Source: Oceanospirillaceae bacterium
GTDB lineage: Bacteria > Pseudomonadota > Gammaproteobacteria > Pseudomonadales > Balneatricaceae
Length of the DNA stretch: 64,000 bases
Assembly: GCA_029938085.1 (NCBI GenBank)
Contig: JAPYOS010000004.1
Location: forward strand, 215,703 to 279,702
Direction of reading: 5' to 3'
In this document: positions 36,295 through 45,149 of the stretch, piece after piece
Layout of the letters: each line of letters begins with the position of its first letter
Numbering within the stretch: the stretch's first letter is position 1
The notes under the pieces: generated by a model
Database searches by the model: none
What the model was told of the DNA's origin: nothing
Seen by the model: only the letters and a program-made list of their open reading frames with translations
Program-made: the position numbers and the translations under genes

Positions 36295-36528
36295 GTGGAT
36301 ATAGGATCTGTTTACATCAACAACCGTACGCAAGCTGTGCGCCTGCCTGCTGCCACCCGTTTTCCAGACCAGGTAAACAAAGTCAATGTGCGCGTAGTGG
36401 GCAATGAACGAATTTTATCACCCGTTGACCAAACTTGGGATAGCTTCTTTAATGCGAGCGACGGCGTAAGTGAAGATTTTATGTCTACACGAGCAGACCA
36501 GTTTCAAGCAGACCGTGAACCCTTCTGA
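36295..36528 (+). CDS. vapB: VapB-type antitoxin
   Basis: A 77-residue antitoxin. The N-terminal swapped-hairpin AbrB-type motif SVYINNRTQAVRLPAATRFP binds DNA and the tail (VSEDFMSTRADQFQADREPF) binds the toxin. I start at GTG 36295 with GAGAGG upstream because VapB N-termini begin M(D)xxxVFxNNRSQAVR; a TTG at 36271 would add eight untypical residues. Its stop overlaps the toxin start by TGATG. Confidence 0.87.
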   Translation: MDIGSVYINNRTQAVRLPAATRFPDQVNKVNVRVVGNERILSPVDQTWDSFFNASDGVSEDFMSTRADQFQADREPF

Positions 36529-36929
36529 TGCTGGGCTACATGCTCGACACTAACATTGTTATTTATGTTATTAAACGGCGGCCACAGTCGGCCTTAACCA
36601 CATTTAATCGTTTGGCGGGTCAATTATGCATCAGCTCTATTACCTATGCTGAACTGACACATGGCGTACGAAAAAGTACACAAATCGACAACAATTTACG
36701 CCACTTAGAAGACTTTGTCAGTCGCTTAGAGATTTTGCCATATGCTGCAAAAGCGGCCTCCCATTATGGCGATATACGCGCTCACCTTGAACTCAAAGGC
36801 ACCACTATCGGTGTCAACGACCTGCATATAGCGGGCCACGCACGTAGTGAGGGGCTAACTTTGGTAACCAACAACATACGAGAGTTTGAACGCGTGGAAG
36901 CGTTACGGCTAGAGAACTGGGTCGCTTAA
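36528..36929 (+). CDS. vapC: VapC-type PIN-domain toxin
   Basis: A 133-residue PIN-domain ribonuclease. The acidic metal ligands appear in MLDTNIVIY (Asp7), SSITYAELTHGV (Glu), and GVNDLHIAGHAR (Asp), and VTNNIREFERVEALRLENW is the usual end. Known members cut initiator tRNA. All acidic motifs are in place, so it is probably active and needs the antitoxin. The overlap with vapB and the terminator behind the gene make a self-contained module. Confidence 0.9.
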   Translation: MLGYMLDTNIVIYVIKRRPQSALTTFNRLAGQLCISSITYAELTHGVRKSTQIDNNLRHLEDFVSRLEILPYAAKAASHYGDIRAHLELKGTTIGVNDLHIAGHARSEGLTLVTNNIREFERVEALRLENWVA

Positions 36930-36944
36930 GTTGGCTCAATAAAC

Positions 36945-36974
36945 AAAAAAGCCCAGCATAAGCTGGGCTTTTTT
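36945..36974. terminator. Bidirectional terminator vapC / mmsA
   Basis: Stem AAAAAAGCCCAGC (36945-36957) with GCTGGGCTTTTTT (36962-36974) around ATAA. T runs on both strands fit termination of both convergent genes. Confidence 0.88.
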
Positions 36975-36986
36975 GAAGCGCTGAGT

Positions 36987-38474
36987 TTACTTGAAGGCGA
37001 ACTGCTTGCCTTCACGAATGCCACCTGCTGGCCAACGCTGAGTGACTGTCTTGCGACGAGTGTAGAAACGAATTGCATCTGGGCCATGTACACCCAAATC
37101 ACCAAATAAAGAACGCTTCCAACCACCAAAGCTGTGGTAAGCCACTGGCACAGGTAAAGGTACGTTGATACCTACCATACCCACTTTAATGTTGTCGGAG
37201 AAATAACGTGCTGCTTCGCCGTCACGGGTAAAGATACAGGTACCGTTACCAAATTCATGATCATCAATTAATTGCATGGCTTCTTGCATAGTATCTACGC
37301 GCACAACACACAATACTGGGCCAAAGATTTCTTCTTTGTAAACCACCATGTCCTTAGTCACTCTATCAAACAAGCAACCGCCAACAAAGAAGCCATCTTC
37401 GTGGCCATCAACCACTAAGTCGCGGCCATCCACTACAAGTTCAGCGCCTTCAGTCACACCCTGAGTTACCAAACTACGCACGCGATCTAGGGACGCTTGA
37501 GTAATAAGAGGACCCATTTCGTTACTAACGTCTGTGCCGTTGCCCACTTTTAGAGCTTCTACTTGGGGCTTAAGCTTAGCCACTAGTTCGTCTGCAGCTT
37601 TATCGCCTACACAAACCGCAACCGAGATCGCCATGCAACGTTCGCCACAAGAACCGTATGCAGCTCCCATGAGGGCAGTTACGGCGTTATCCATGTCTGC
37701 ATCAGGCATGATAATACCGTGGTTCTTAGCGCCGCCTAGGGCTTGTACACGCTTGCCGTTGGCCGTGCCAGTGGCATAGATGTATTCGGCAATAGGCGTA
37801 GAACCAACAAAGCTTACCGCTTGTACGCGCTGGTCTTCTAAAATAGTGTCTACAGCAAGCTTGTCGCCGTTGACAATGTTAAATACGCCATCAGGCAAAC
37901 CTGCTTCTTTAAGCAGCTGACCAATAAGCATAGGTGCACTTGGGTCGCGTTCAGATGGCTTTAATACAAACGTATTACCGCAAATAATGGCCATGGGGAA
38001 CATCCACATTGGCACCATCGCAGGGAAGTTAAATGGGGTAATACCAGCCACAACGCCTAAGGGTTGGAACTCAGACCAGCTATCGATGGCTGGGCCTACA
38101 TTTTTGCTATGCTCGCCTTTTAACAAAGTAGGCGCGCCACAGGCAAACTCAACCACTTCAATACCACGAATCAATTCACCTTGGGCATCGTCTAATACTT
38201 TGCCGTGTTCGTTGGTTAAGGCTGCACAAATTTTGTCCGCATTGTCTTCTAACAATTGCTTAAAACGGAACATGATCTTTGCGCGTTTTTGTGGTGGCGT
38301 GTTACGCCAAGCTGGGTAAGCTTCTTGCGCCGCTGCGATAGCGTCTTCTACCGTAGCTTTACTGGCTAGAGCCACTTGACGAATAACGCCACCAGTGGCT
38401 GGGTTAAATACGTCTTGTACGCGGTCTGTATCGGCAACCATGGCGCCGTTAATAAAATGTCCTACAACTTGCAT
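36987..38474 (-). CDS. mmsA: CoA-acylating (methyl)malonate-semialdehyde dehydrogenase
   Basis: A 495-residue aldehyde dehydrogenase that turns malonate or methylmalonate semialdehyde into acetyl- or propionyl-CoA plus CO2. The MmsA signatures are GHFINGAMV, FNPATGGV, GVVAGITPFNFPAMVPMWMFPMAI, FVGSTPIAEYIY, the active-site Cys in GSCGERCMA, and NVPLPVPVAYHSFGG. I start at ATG 38474, because GAGGA lies six bases before it; an in-frame ATG at 38480 has no room for a ribosome site. It follows bauA on the same strand, completing beta-alanine breakdown. Confidence 0.95.
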   Translation of the reverse strand: MQVVGHFINGAMVADTDRVQDVFNPATGGVIRQVALASKATVEDAIAAAQEAYPAWRNTPPQKRAKIMFRFKQLLEDNADKICAALTNEHGKVLDDAQGELIRGIEVVEFACGAPTLLKGEHSKNVGPAIDSWSEFQPLGVVAGITPFNFPAMVPMWMFPMAIICGNTFVLKPSERDPSAPMLIGQLLKEAGLPDGVFNIVNGDKLAVDTILEDQRVQAVSFVGSTPIAEYIYATGTANGKRVQALGGAKNHGIIMPDADMDNAVTALMGAAYGSCGERCMAISVAVCVGDKAADELVAKLKPQVEALKVGNGTDVSNEMGPLITQASLDRVRSLVTQGVTEGAELVVDGRDLVVDGHEDGFFVGGCLFDRVTKDMVVYKEEIFGPVLCVVRVDTMQEAMQLIDDHEFGNGTCIFTRDGEAARYFSDNIKVGMVGINVPLPVPVAYHSFGGWKRSLFGDLGVHGPDAIRFYTRRKTVTQRWPAGGIREGKQFAFK

Positions 38475-38579
38475 GTTCATTCCTCATTGCCCGTTTACGA
38501 GCTTGGTTGGGTGTTCTATAGGTTATGGTGCCCCAGACTCCGCTGGCTGTACCATTGATTAACTAGCTAACTGTGTGGC

Positions 38580-39917
38580 TTAATCTAAGCTCTGAATAGC
38601 GTCACCTAAGGCATTCACTAAACGCGTGATGTCTTCTTTTTCAGCCACAAAGTTTGGCCCTAACTGAATGGTATCACCGCCATAGCGCACATAAAAACCC
38701 AAATCCCAGGCTTTCATGGCAATTTCATAGGGCCGCCGTGCGGGTTCACCTGGATAGGCTTCAATGGTTAACGCGCCTGCTAAGCCATAGTTACGGATAT
38801 CGCTGACGTAATTCAAGCCTTTTAAACTATGAATAGCATCTTCAAAGTGTGGCGCTAAGTCGGCCGCACGCTGTGCCATTTGATCATTTTCGAAGATATC
38901 CATCGCTGCCAAAGCTGCAGCACAGGCCACAGGATGCGCTGAATAGGTATAACCATGGGGAAATTCCACCATATACTCAGGACCACCGGCTGCCATAAAG
39001 GTTTGGTAAATTTCACTCTTAGCAACCACAGCGCCCATGGGTATAGCGCCGTTAGTCAAGCCTTTGGCAAGGTTCATAATATCGGGTACCACACCAAAAG
39101 CATCAGCACCAAAGGCGGCGCCAGCGCGGCCAAAACCGGTAATCACTTCATCAAAAATCAACAATATGTTGTGATCATCACAAATCTTGCGCAAGCGTTG
39201 CAAATAACCCTGTGGTGGCACCACTACGCCAGCAGAGCCCGCAAACGGCTCTACAATCACGGCGGCAATGTTAGAAGCATCATACAAGGCAATTTGTTCC
39301 AACAAATCATCTGCCAGCTCGGCGCCATGTTCAGGCAGACCTTTAGTAAAAGCGTTTTGTGGTAACAAGGTGTGGGCCAAATGGGCTGCATCTACGCCAT
39401 CACCATACAATTTGCGGTTACCAGCGATGCCACCCACACTAATGCCGCCGTAGTTAACACCGTGATAACCCTTGCTGCGACCAATCAACTTGGTTTTGCT
39501 AGGCTGGCCGTTTTGACGCCAGTACGCCCGTGCCATTTTTAATGAGGTGTCGGCAGACTCCGAACCTGAGTTGGTAAAAAACACATAGTCCAAACCTTCT
39601 GGGGCCATTTTAGCCACTCGGTCAGCCAGTTCAAAGGCTTTGGGATGGCCAAACTGAAATGCTGGTGAGTAGTCCATTGATTGCATTTGTTTATGCACAG
39701 CTTCAGTAATTTCTGGGCGGTTGTGGCCAAAACCGCAACACCAAAGGCCCGACAAACCATCGTAAATACGGCGACCATCCGCAGTGATGTAATGGCTTTG
39801 TTCGGCCGATACAATCATGCGCGGGTTGTCTTTAAACTGGCGGTTGGCCGTAAACGGCATCCAGTGGGCTTCGAGCTGTTCGCGGCTTAGGCCACCGGTA
39901 AGAGATTCAAAACTCAT
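38580..39917 (-). CDS. bauA: Beta-alanine--pyruvate aminotransferase
   Basis: A 445-residue class-III aminotransferase converting beta-alanine and pyruvate to malonate semialdehyde and alanine. It matches the Pseudomonas omega-amino-acid:pyruvate transaminase: HWMPFTANRQF, GLSGLWCCGFGHNRPEI, DYSPAFQFGHP, FFTNSGSESADTSLKMARAYWR, IFDEVITGFGRAGA with the PLP Asp, and NLAKGLTNGAIPMGAV with the PLP Lys. The next step, MmsA, is 100 bases downstream. A LysR gene is divergent, so bauA-mmsA is probably under its control. Confidence 0.93.
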   Translation of the reverse strand: MSFESLTGGLSREQLEAHWMPFTANRQFKDNPRMIVSAEQSHYITADGRRIYDGLSGLWCCGFGHNRPEITEAVHKQMQSMDYSPAFQFGHPKAFELADRVAKMAPEGLDYVFFTNSGSESADTSLKMARAYWRQNGQPSKTKLIGRSKGYHGVNYGGISVGGIAGNRKLYGDGVDAAHLAHTLLPQNAFTKGLPEHGAELADDLLEQIALYDASNIAAVIVEPFAGSAGVVVPPQGYLQRLRKICDDHNILLIFDEVITGFGRAGAAFGADAFGVVPDIMNLAKGLTNGAIPMGAVVAKSEIYQTFMAAGGPEYMVEFPHGYTYSAHPVACAAALAAMDIFENDQMAQRAADLAPHFEDAIHSLKGLNYVSDIRNYGLAGALTIEAYPGEPARRPYEIAMKAWDLGFYVRYGGDTIQLGPNFVAEKEDITRLVNALGDAIQSLD

Positions 39918-40021
39918 GTGCTAACTCCATCATTATCAATACCGCCAGTTTAAGCTTGCATTTAGAACAGTTAAATATTAAGTTATTTACTTTTAAATAA
40001 CCAATTAGTTAACTAAATAAA

Positions 40022-40035
40022 TACCTAATTAGGTA
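40022..40035. promoter_or_regulatory. Palindrome in the bauA / lysR divergent region
   Basis: TACCTAATTAGGTA is a perfect 14-bp palindrome ten bases before the LysR start. It lies in a 127-bp region with several ATTAAGTT/TTAGTTAAC-like repeats. It may be a LysR site, though LysR boxes are usually T-N11-A; an own-gene operator is possible. Confidence 0.35.
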
Positions 40036-40044
40036 GGATAAAAC

Positions 40045-40959
40045 ATGGTAAAAAAACTGGGTTTAAGCCGCGTGTCTGACATAGATTTGCGTTTATTGCG
40101 CATTTTCAAAGTCATCGTCGAAGCAGGCGGATTTGCCGCTGCAGAGGTCGAACTTAACATCAGCCGCGCAGCCATCAGCATGGCCATGGGCGATCTAGAA
40201 ACGCGCATAGGCCTACGCCTTTGTCAGCGTGGTAGAGCCGGGTTTTCGGTGTCCGAAGCAGGCCAAGAAGTGTATCAAGCCATTTTGCAATTATTCGCTT
40301 CCATTGAAGGATTTCGAACCCAAGTTAACGCCCTGCACGACCAGTTACAAGGCGAACTCAACATCGGCATCGCCGACAACCTCGTGACTCTGCCCCACAT
40401 GCGCATTACCAACGCCTTGCGGCAACTAAAACAACAAGGGTCTGATGTGACCATTAACATTAGTATGATGGCGCCACACAACATTGAGAAAGCCGTGTTA
40501 GATGGGCGCTTGCAGGTTGGTGTCATTCCAGAAGTACGGCGTTTGCCAGAGCTAGACTTTCAGCCGTTATACGAAGAGGAGTCGCGCCTGTATTGCAGTT
40601 TTCAACACCCGTTATTTAACCACGCAGAAAAACATCAGACCATTGAACAAGTGCCTGAGCATGATGCCGTGGCCCCTGCCTACGCACAAACAGCAGACAC
40701 TCGACAGCACTACCAACAACTCAAAACCAGCTCTACCGCAACCGACCGTGAAGGCGTAGCGTTTTTAATACTCACCGGTTGTTATATTGGTTATTTACCC
40801 ACCCACTACGCCACTCAATGGATCCAGCAGGATAAATTACGCGCCATTGCCCCAGGGCATTTTCATTTCACCACCAGTTATGGCGTGGTCACTCGACGTA
40901 GCAAACGCACCAACCCTGTGTTAGAGGGCTGGCTTAACGCGTTATGGCAGGACAACTAA
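40045..40959 (+). CDS. LysR-family regulator of the beta-alanine genes
   Basis: A 304-residue LysR protein. The HTH is at residues 14-75 (IDLRLLRIFKVIVEAGGFAAAEVELNISRAAISMAMGDLETRIGLRLCQRGRAGFSVSEAG) and the substrate-binding domain follows from GELNIGIADNLV. It is divergent from bauA, which is the classic arrangement for an activator of a catabolic operon. The inducer, perhaps beta-alanine, is inferred. Confidence 0.87.
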   Translation: MVKKLGLSRVSDIDLRLLRIFKVIVEAGGFAAAEVELNISRAAISMAMGDLETRIGLRLCQRGRAGFSVSEAGQEVYQAILQLFASIEGFRTQVNALHDQLQGELNIGIADNLVTLPHMRITNALRQLKQQGSDVTINISMMAPHNIEKAVLDGRLQVGVIPEVRRLPELDFQPLYEEESRLYCSFQHPLFNHAEKHQTIEQVPEHDAVAPAYAQTADTRQHYQQLKTSSTATDREGVAFLILTGCYIGYLPTHYATQWIQQDKLRAIAPGHFHFTTSYGVVTRRSKRTNPVLEGWLNALWQDN

Positions 40960-40968
40960 AGTAGCGGG

Positions 40969-42159
40969 TTACAATATTGGCAACTGCGCGGCAGCCCGAG
41001 TAGACAACCACTGTGCGCCGTCTTCGGTGATCACAATATTCTCTTCGTGGACCATTTGTTTAACCTCGCCTTTGCCATTGGCGTAAGACATACCCGGCTC
41101 CAACGTCATGACCATACCCACTTCCAACACGGTGTCGTCGGTGGCGGTATTTGACGGCCATTCGGTAAGGTCTGAGCCTAAACCATGACCTAAGCGCCCC
41201 ACATCATTCCCTAATGCGCCACCTGCATGCATGATGGGCCACATAGCGCGGTAAAGGTCACTGGTGGTATTACCGGGCTTCGCGGCAGCAAAGCCTGCTT
41301 CAGTGGCATCATACACTGTGGTATACGCGTCTTTAGTGGCTTGAGAGCAATCGCCAAAACTCCAGTTGCGATCAAAATCACAAAAGTAACCTTGCCATAC
41401 GGTGCCGGTATCGATGATTAATAGATTGCCCTCATCAATCACCCGGTCTGTAGGCCCCATGATGATGTCATCATAACCATCGGCACCGGATGAAGACACG
41501 ATAAACGGCGAATGGTCGGCACCTTGGCGCAACAACTCCATTCTAAATTCGGCCACCACTTCACGCTCGGTCATGCCGACGCGTGCAAAACTAGGTAGTT
41601 GAGCAAAGGCCTTGGAGGCAATACCACACACGTGAGCCGCACGGTCTATTTCTGCAGTGGATTTAATACTGCGCAAATGCAATACCTCACGGCTAACATC
41701 CACCAGCTCAAAACCACTTGATGCATACAAAGATTGCACCTGACTTTGGGGCATGCGTAGGTGTGTTTCTCGACCCAAGGTCATACCTAAGCGACCAAAT
41801 CGCTTGGGCAGCTCAGCTAAGGTTTGATTAAGTAAACTCACGCCATCGTCTGCTGGAAATGGCGACGGCCAAGTACGCACATCGTCCACCCAGGTATTGC
41901 TCATACCCACCACACCGATGGTTGGAATAACGGCAATAGGTTTACCGGTGGCAGGCAGAAGTAAAAACCAAGGCCGCGTAGGGCTTTGCCAAAACTGGGT
42001 GAAATAACCGGAAAAATAGCGCACGTTGGTTTCTGTGGTTAACAACACGGCATCTAGCTGTTGTTCACGCATCATGGTTTGTGCGCGCGCCATGCGCTGC
42101 TCAAATTCTGCCAGCACAAAGTCTCGCTGTGGGATTTGGCTAAGTTGATATTGGCTCAT
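40969..42159 (-). CDS. M24-family hydrolase (creatinase/DoeA-like)
   Basis: A 396-residue pita-bread-fold protein. LLTTETNVRYFSGYFTQFW and the core LLIIDTGTVWQGYFCDFDRNWSFG, GHGLGSDLTEWP, MVMTLEPGMSY and VHEENIVIT keep the Asp, His and Glu metal ligands of metallo-M24 enzymes (unlike true creatinase). Relatives include Xaa-Pro peptidases and the ectoine hydrolase DoeA. It overlaps the diaminopropionate-lyase-type gene by ATGA and is third in the EamA unit, so an amide or ring-opening role upstream of the lyase is inferred. Confidence 0.82.
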   Translation of the reverse strand: MSQYQLSQIPQRDFVLAEFEQRMARAQTMMREQQLDAVLLTTETNVRYFSGYFTQFWQSPTRPWFLLLPATGKPIAVIPTIGVVGMSNTWVDDVRTWPSPFPADDGVSLLNQTLAELPKRFGRLGMTLGRETHLRMPQSQVQSLYASSGFELVDVSREVLHLRSIKSTAEIDRAAHVCGIASKAFAQLPSFARVGMTEREVVAEFRMELLRQGADHSPFIVSSSGADGYDDIIMGPTDRVIDEGNLLIIDTGTVWQGYFCDFDRNWSFGDCSQATKDAYTTVYDATEAGFAAAKPGNTTSDLYRAMWPIMHAGGALGNDVGRLGHGLGSDLTEWPSNTATDDTVLEVGMVMTLEPGMSYANGKGEVKQMVHEENIVITEDGAQWLSTRAAAQLPIL

Positions 42160-43352
42160 GAGCTGATACCAAACACCAAGCTTTGATACAGCTCTGGGTC
42201 CGTTGCGCCTTCGGTACCTAGTACCAATACTCGGCTTTGCTCATCCAAACCTAAGTCTGAGCGCCATTGGTTGTTGCCTGCAGCCACCAACGCGGCGGCA
42301 AGCCCTGCTACCGCAGATTCACCGGCTTCTATACTTGGGCTATGTTGTTGCAATGAAATCATACTCGGTGCAATCGCATCTTCACTTAAGGTAATAAAAT
42401 CGTCTGCCCCTTGGGCCAAAATTTGCCAGGCAATTTGTGACACTTCGCCACAAGCAAGACCCGCCATTAACGTGTCTAGGTCACCTTCGACCACCCGTAA
42501 CTCACCCGCTTTAGCACTTTCTTGTAAACAGTTGGCTTGCTCTGGTTCTACAATCACAAACCGCGGCCGTTGCTGACCCCATAAATCCCAAAAATAGCCA
42601 CACACGGCGGCCGCTAATCCACCCACGCCTGCCTGTACAAAAACGTGGGTAGGCACATCACCTTTTAGTTGCTGCACAATTTCTGCCAACATTACCGTGT
42701 AACCTAAGGCAACGTTAGCTGGAATTTCTGTGTAACCCGGGTAACTAGTATCAGAAATAATAACCCGACCATGCTGCTTGGCATCACTGGCTGCTTGCTT
42801 AACAGAGTCGTCGTAATTGCCCGTAATGCGAATCACCTGGGCCGCGTAGGCCTCCATCGCTGCCTGACGGCCTGGGGACACGTCACGGTGAATATAAATA
42901 ATGCATTGACAACCAAACATTTGCGCGCCCCATGCCACAGACCGTCCATGATTGCCATCGGTAGCACAACTCACTACTACGTCTTGTAATTGCGCCTTAA
43001 ACTGACCAGAGAGCAACTCTTCCATGGTTGGTTCTACGCCATTGAGTTGGGCTAAATGTTGCTGTAAAAAACGCGTTACGGCGTAAGCGCCGCCCAAGGC
43101 CTTAAAACTTTTTAGCCCAAATCGAGTACTTTCGTCTTTATAATATACCTTAGCGATATTGGCCGACGCGGCCATGGTATCCAGTTGTTGTAACGCCGTA
43201 GCCTGGTAATTCGGCCAGCTAGAGATGGTGCTCAATGCGTTATCTGCTCGAGCCACACTCAAAATGTCTTGACGCGCAGCGCCATAAGCCAACTGTTTGT
43301 CAGCCAAGGGGTTATGAAAGCAGTCCAAACGGCCTGGGTGAGTGATGGACAT
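42156..43352 (-). CDS. Diaminopropionate ammonia-lyase-type PLP enzyme
   Basis: A 398-residue fold-type II PLP enzyme. YYKDESTRFGLKSFKALGGAYAV contains the PLP lysine; CATDGNHGRSVAWGAQMFG is the phosphate-binding loop; ISDTSYPGYTEIPANVALGYTVM is typical of DpaL/YgeX. The known enzyme cleaves 2,3-diaminopropionate to pyruvate and two ammonia. Threonine-dehydratase-like EutB is a more distant alternative and shorter. It is second in a unit of EamA carrier, this enzyme and an M24 hydrolase. Substrate specificity is inferred from the family. Confidence 0.82.
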   Translation of the reverse strand: MSITHPGRLDCFHNPLADKQLAYGAARQDILSVARADNALSTISSWPNYQATALQQLDTMAASANIAKVYYKDESTRFGLKSFKALGGAYAVTRFLQQHLAQLNGVEPTMEELLSGQFKAQLQDVVVSCATDGNHGRSVAWGAQMFGCQCIIYIHRDVSPGRQAAMEAYAAQVIRITGNYDDSVKQAASDAKQHGRVIISDTSYPGYTEIPANVALGYTVMLAEIVQQLKGDVPTHVFVQAGVGGLAAAVCGYFWDLWGQQRPRFVIVEPEQANCLQESAKAGELRVVEGDLDTLMAGLACGEVSQIAWQILAQGADDFITLSEDAIAPSMISLQQHSPSIEAGESAVAGLAAALVAAGNNQWRSDLGLDEQSRVLVLGTEGATDPELYQSLVFGISS

Positions 43353-43370
43353 AAATACAACTCCAAAAAA

Positions 43371-44270
43371 TTAAGTTTTAGGCCAAACGGCCTGAGCCAC
43401 TCCGGTAGCAATAAGGGCAATACCTGCTAACCCCTGCCAACCAATCGCTTCTCCAAATAAAAACCACGCTTGTAACGCCACCGCTGGCGGTACCAAGTAA
43501 AACAAACTACCGACCTTAGTGGCTGCGCCTTGACGCATCATGATCATTAACAACAACACGGCGCCAATCGATAACGCCAATACCTGCCAAGTCAGGCTGA
43601 CTATAAATTGCCACTGCCAATCGACCTTGCGAGTTTCAAAAGTAAACGCAATAACCAAACTAAACACCAAAGCAGCGGCATACTGAAGCCATATTGAGGT
43701 TAGATGGTCGACACCGTGACAGTATTTCTTTTGATATAAGGTACCAAACGAAATGCCTATTAAAGCGCCACCAACAAGCACGGGGGCCCAACCAGAAAAA
43801 CCATTAAATATGCTGCCTGCATCTAGCGCAAACTGCTCACCTAACACTAGATAAAGCCCAGCTAAACCCATGACCAAACCAAGCCACTGACGCTTACTCA
43901 CTGTTTCGCCCAACATAAGCCCAGCAAACAAAGCCATCGTTAGAGGCTGCAAGCCAATAACCATGGCACTCAGGCCCGCGGGCATACCCATGGATATGGC
44001 TTGAAAAATGCCCCCTAGATATACACCATGGAGCAACAAGCCCACAACCATGCAATGCACAGCTAAACGCCATGTGGAGGGCCACCGGCTAGCCATAAAC
44101 TTAGTAATGAGCCATAACACCACCAAGGCCAAAGCGAAGCGGTAACTCAGCAAAGTGAAGGGCTCGGCAAAAGGTCGGCCCAACTTTGCGACTAAAAACC
44201 CCGTACTCCACACCCACACAAATATAAAAGGCATCAAGCGTACAAAAGGTGTAGATAGGGTGAGTGACAT
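43371..44270 (-). CDS. EamA-family DMT transporter
   Basis: A 299-residue carrier with ten helices and two EamA repeats (LMPFIFVWVWSTGFLVAKLGRPFAEPFTLLSYRFALAL and GALIGISFGTLYQKKYC). It is the first gene of a three-gene unit, 18 bases before the lyase gene, so it presumably moves the substrate or a product of that pathway. The divergent Lrp-type regulator is 246 bases away. Substrate unknown. Confidence 0.85.
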   Translation of the reverse strand: MSLTLSTPFVRLMPFIFVWVWSTGFLVAKLGRPFAEPFTLLSYRFALALVVLWLITKFMASRWPSTWRLAVHCMVVGLLLHGVYLGGIFQAISMGMPAGLSAMVIGLQPLTMALFAGLMLGETVSKRQWLGLVMGLAGLYLVLGEQFALDAGSIFNGFSGWAPVLVGGALIGISFGTLYQKKYCHGVDHLTSIWLQYAAALVFSLVIAFTFETRKVDWQWQFIVSLTWQVLALSIGAVLLLMIMMRQGAATKVGSLFYLVPPAVALQAWFLFGEAIGWQGLAGIALIATGVAQAVWPKT

Positions 44271-44516
44271 AATAATAATTTCTATAAAGATTCAGCCCGC
44301 ATATTGGCACAAATCAAATGCCGGATACCAGCCAAATATCGCGAAGCCCATAGGTTATCAGGATTGGTTGTCTTAGATTGGTCAATATTAGCTACAAAAA
44401 TGAATATTTTTATCGCAACTTAGCATGACTATGAGGTGACCAAGGCAATATACTCATGTGGGCCAATTTACCCAGCATTGAGCAAGCAGGTATTTACCGA
44501 GACGAATAGGAAACAT

Positions 44517-44978
44517 ATGAAAAGTTTGGATCAAAGTGATCGTACAATATTACGTTTATTGCAGAAAAATTCGCGTGAAAAACTCGAGTCTATAGCCAAT
44601 GAAACGGGCTTGTCTGTGGCCACCATCCAACGCCGAGTAAAACACTTTAAGTCCACTGGCATCATCCAGCAAGAAACTGCCGTCATTTCCCAAGAGGCCG
44701 TGGGATATGACATGACGTTTCTCATTTTGGTTGAGTTGGAACAAGAGAAAGCCCACCAATTAGACTCGTTTCGTAAAAAGGTCACGGCAGAACCCCAAGT
44801 TCAGCAATGTTACTACATTACTGGAGAAGCCGACTTTGCGCTGGTCGCGTTGGCAAAAAGCATCGAAGACTTTGAGAAACTCACCCACCGGTTGTTTTTT
44901 GACGATGCCAACGTCAAGCGTTTTCACACCTCGGTGGTGATGAATCGTACCAAGACTGGCATGACCGTGCCCCTTTAG
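44517..44978 (+). CDS. Lrp/AsnC-family regulator
   Basis: 153 residues from ATG 44517 with AGGA six bases upstream. The HTH is at about residues 1-60 (LDQSDRTILRLLQKNSREKLESIANETGLSVATIQRRVKHFKSTGIIQ) and the RAM ligand domain follows (TFLILVELEQEKAHQLDSFRKKV, YYITGEADFALVAL). The frame is open from 44436, but the shorter start gives the normal family length. It is divergent from the EamA-lyase-M24 unit, which it probably controls in response to an amino acid. Confidence 0.87.
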   Translation: MKSLDQSDRTILRLLQKNSREKLESIANETGLSVATIQRRVKHFKSTGIIQQETAVISQEAVGYDMTFLILVELEQEKAHQLDSFRKKVTAEPQVQQCYYITGEADFALVALAKSIEDFEKLTHRLFFDDANVKRFHTSVVMNRTKTGMTVPL

Positions 44979-45090
44979 TTGGATCTCACACCAACGCCAC
45001 CCGCAGACAGTGTTTAAACCAACTAGGGTTACCACCCGACTCAGTCGTTCTATGGTTAGGCTTGGCAACAAGCCTTTGATATGACAGCAT

Positions 45091-45121
45091 AAGGCTCGCC
45101 TCCTTTTTGGACGCGGGCCTT
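45091..45121 (+). terminator. Possible terminator after the Lrp-type gene
   Basis: AAGGCTCGC (45091-45099) pairs with GCGGGCCTT (45113-45121) with one G-U pair around a 13-base loop. Only a short T run follows, so efficiency is doubtful. Confidence 0.3.
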
Positions 45122-45149
45122 TATACGTATAGGATGTACAAAACCGACC

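Noticed and set aside
40969..44978. Calling the M24/lyase locus an ectoine degradation operon
   Set aside because: The lyase is DpaL-like, and genes for DoeB, DoeD and an ectoine importer are absent.
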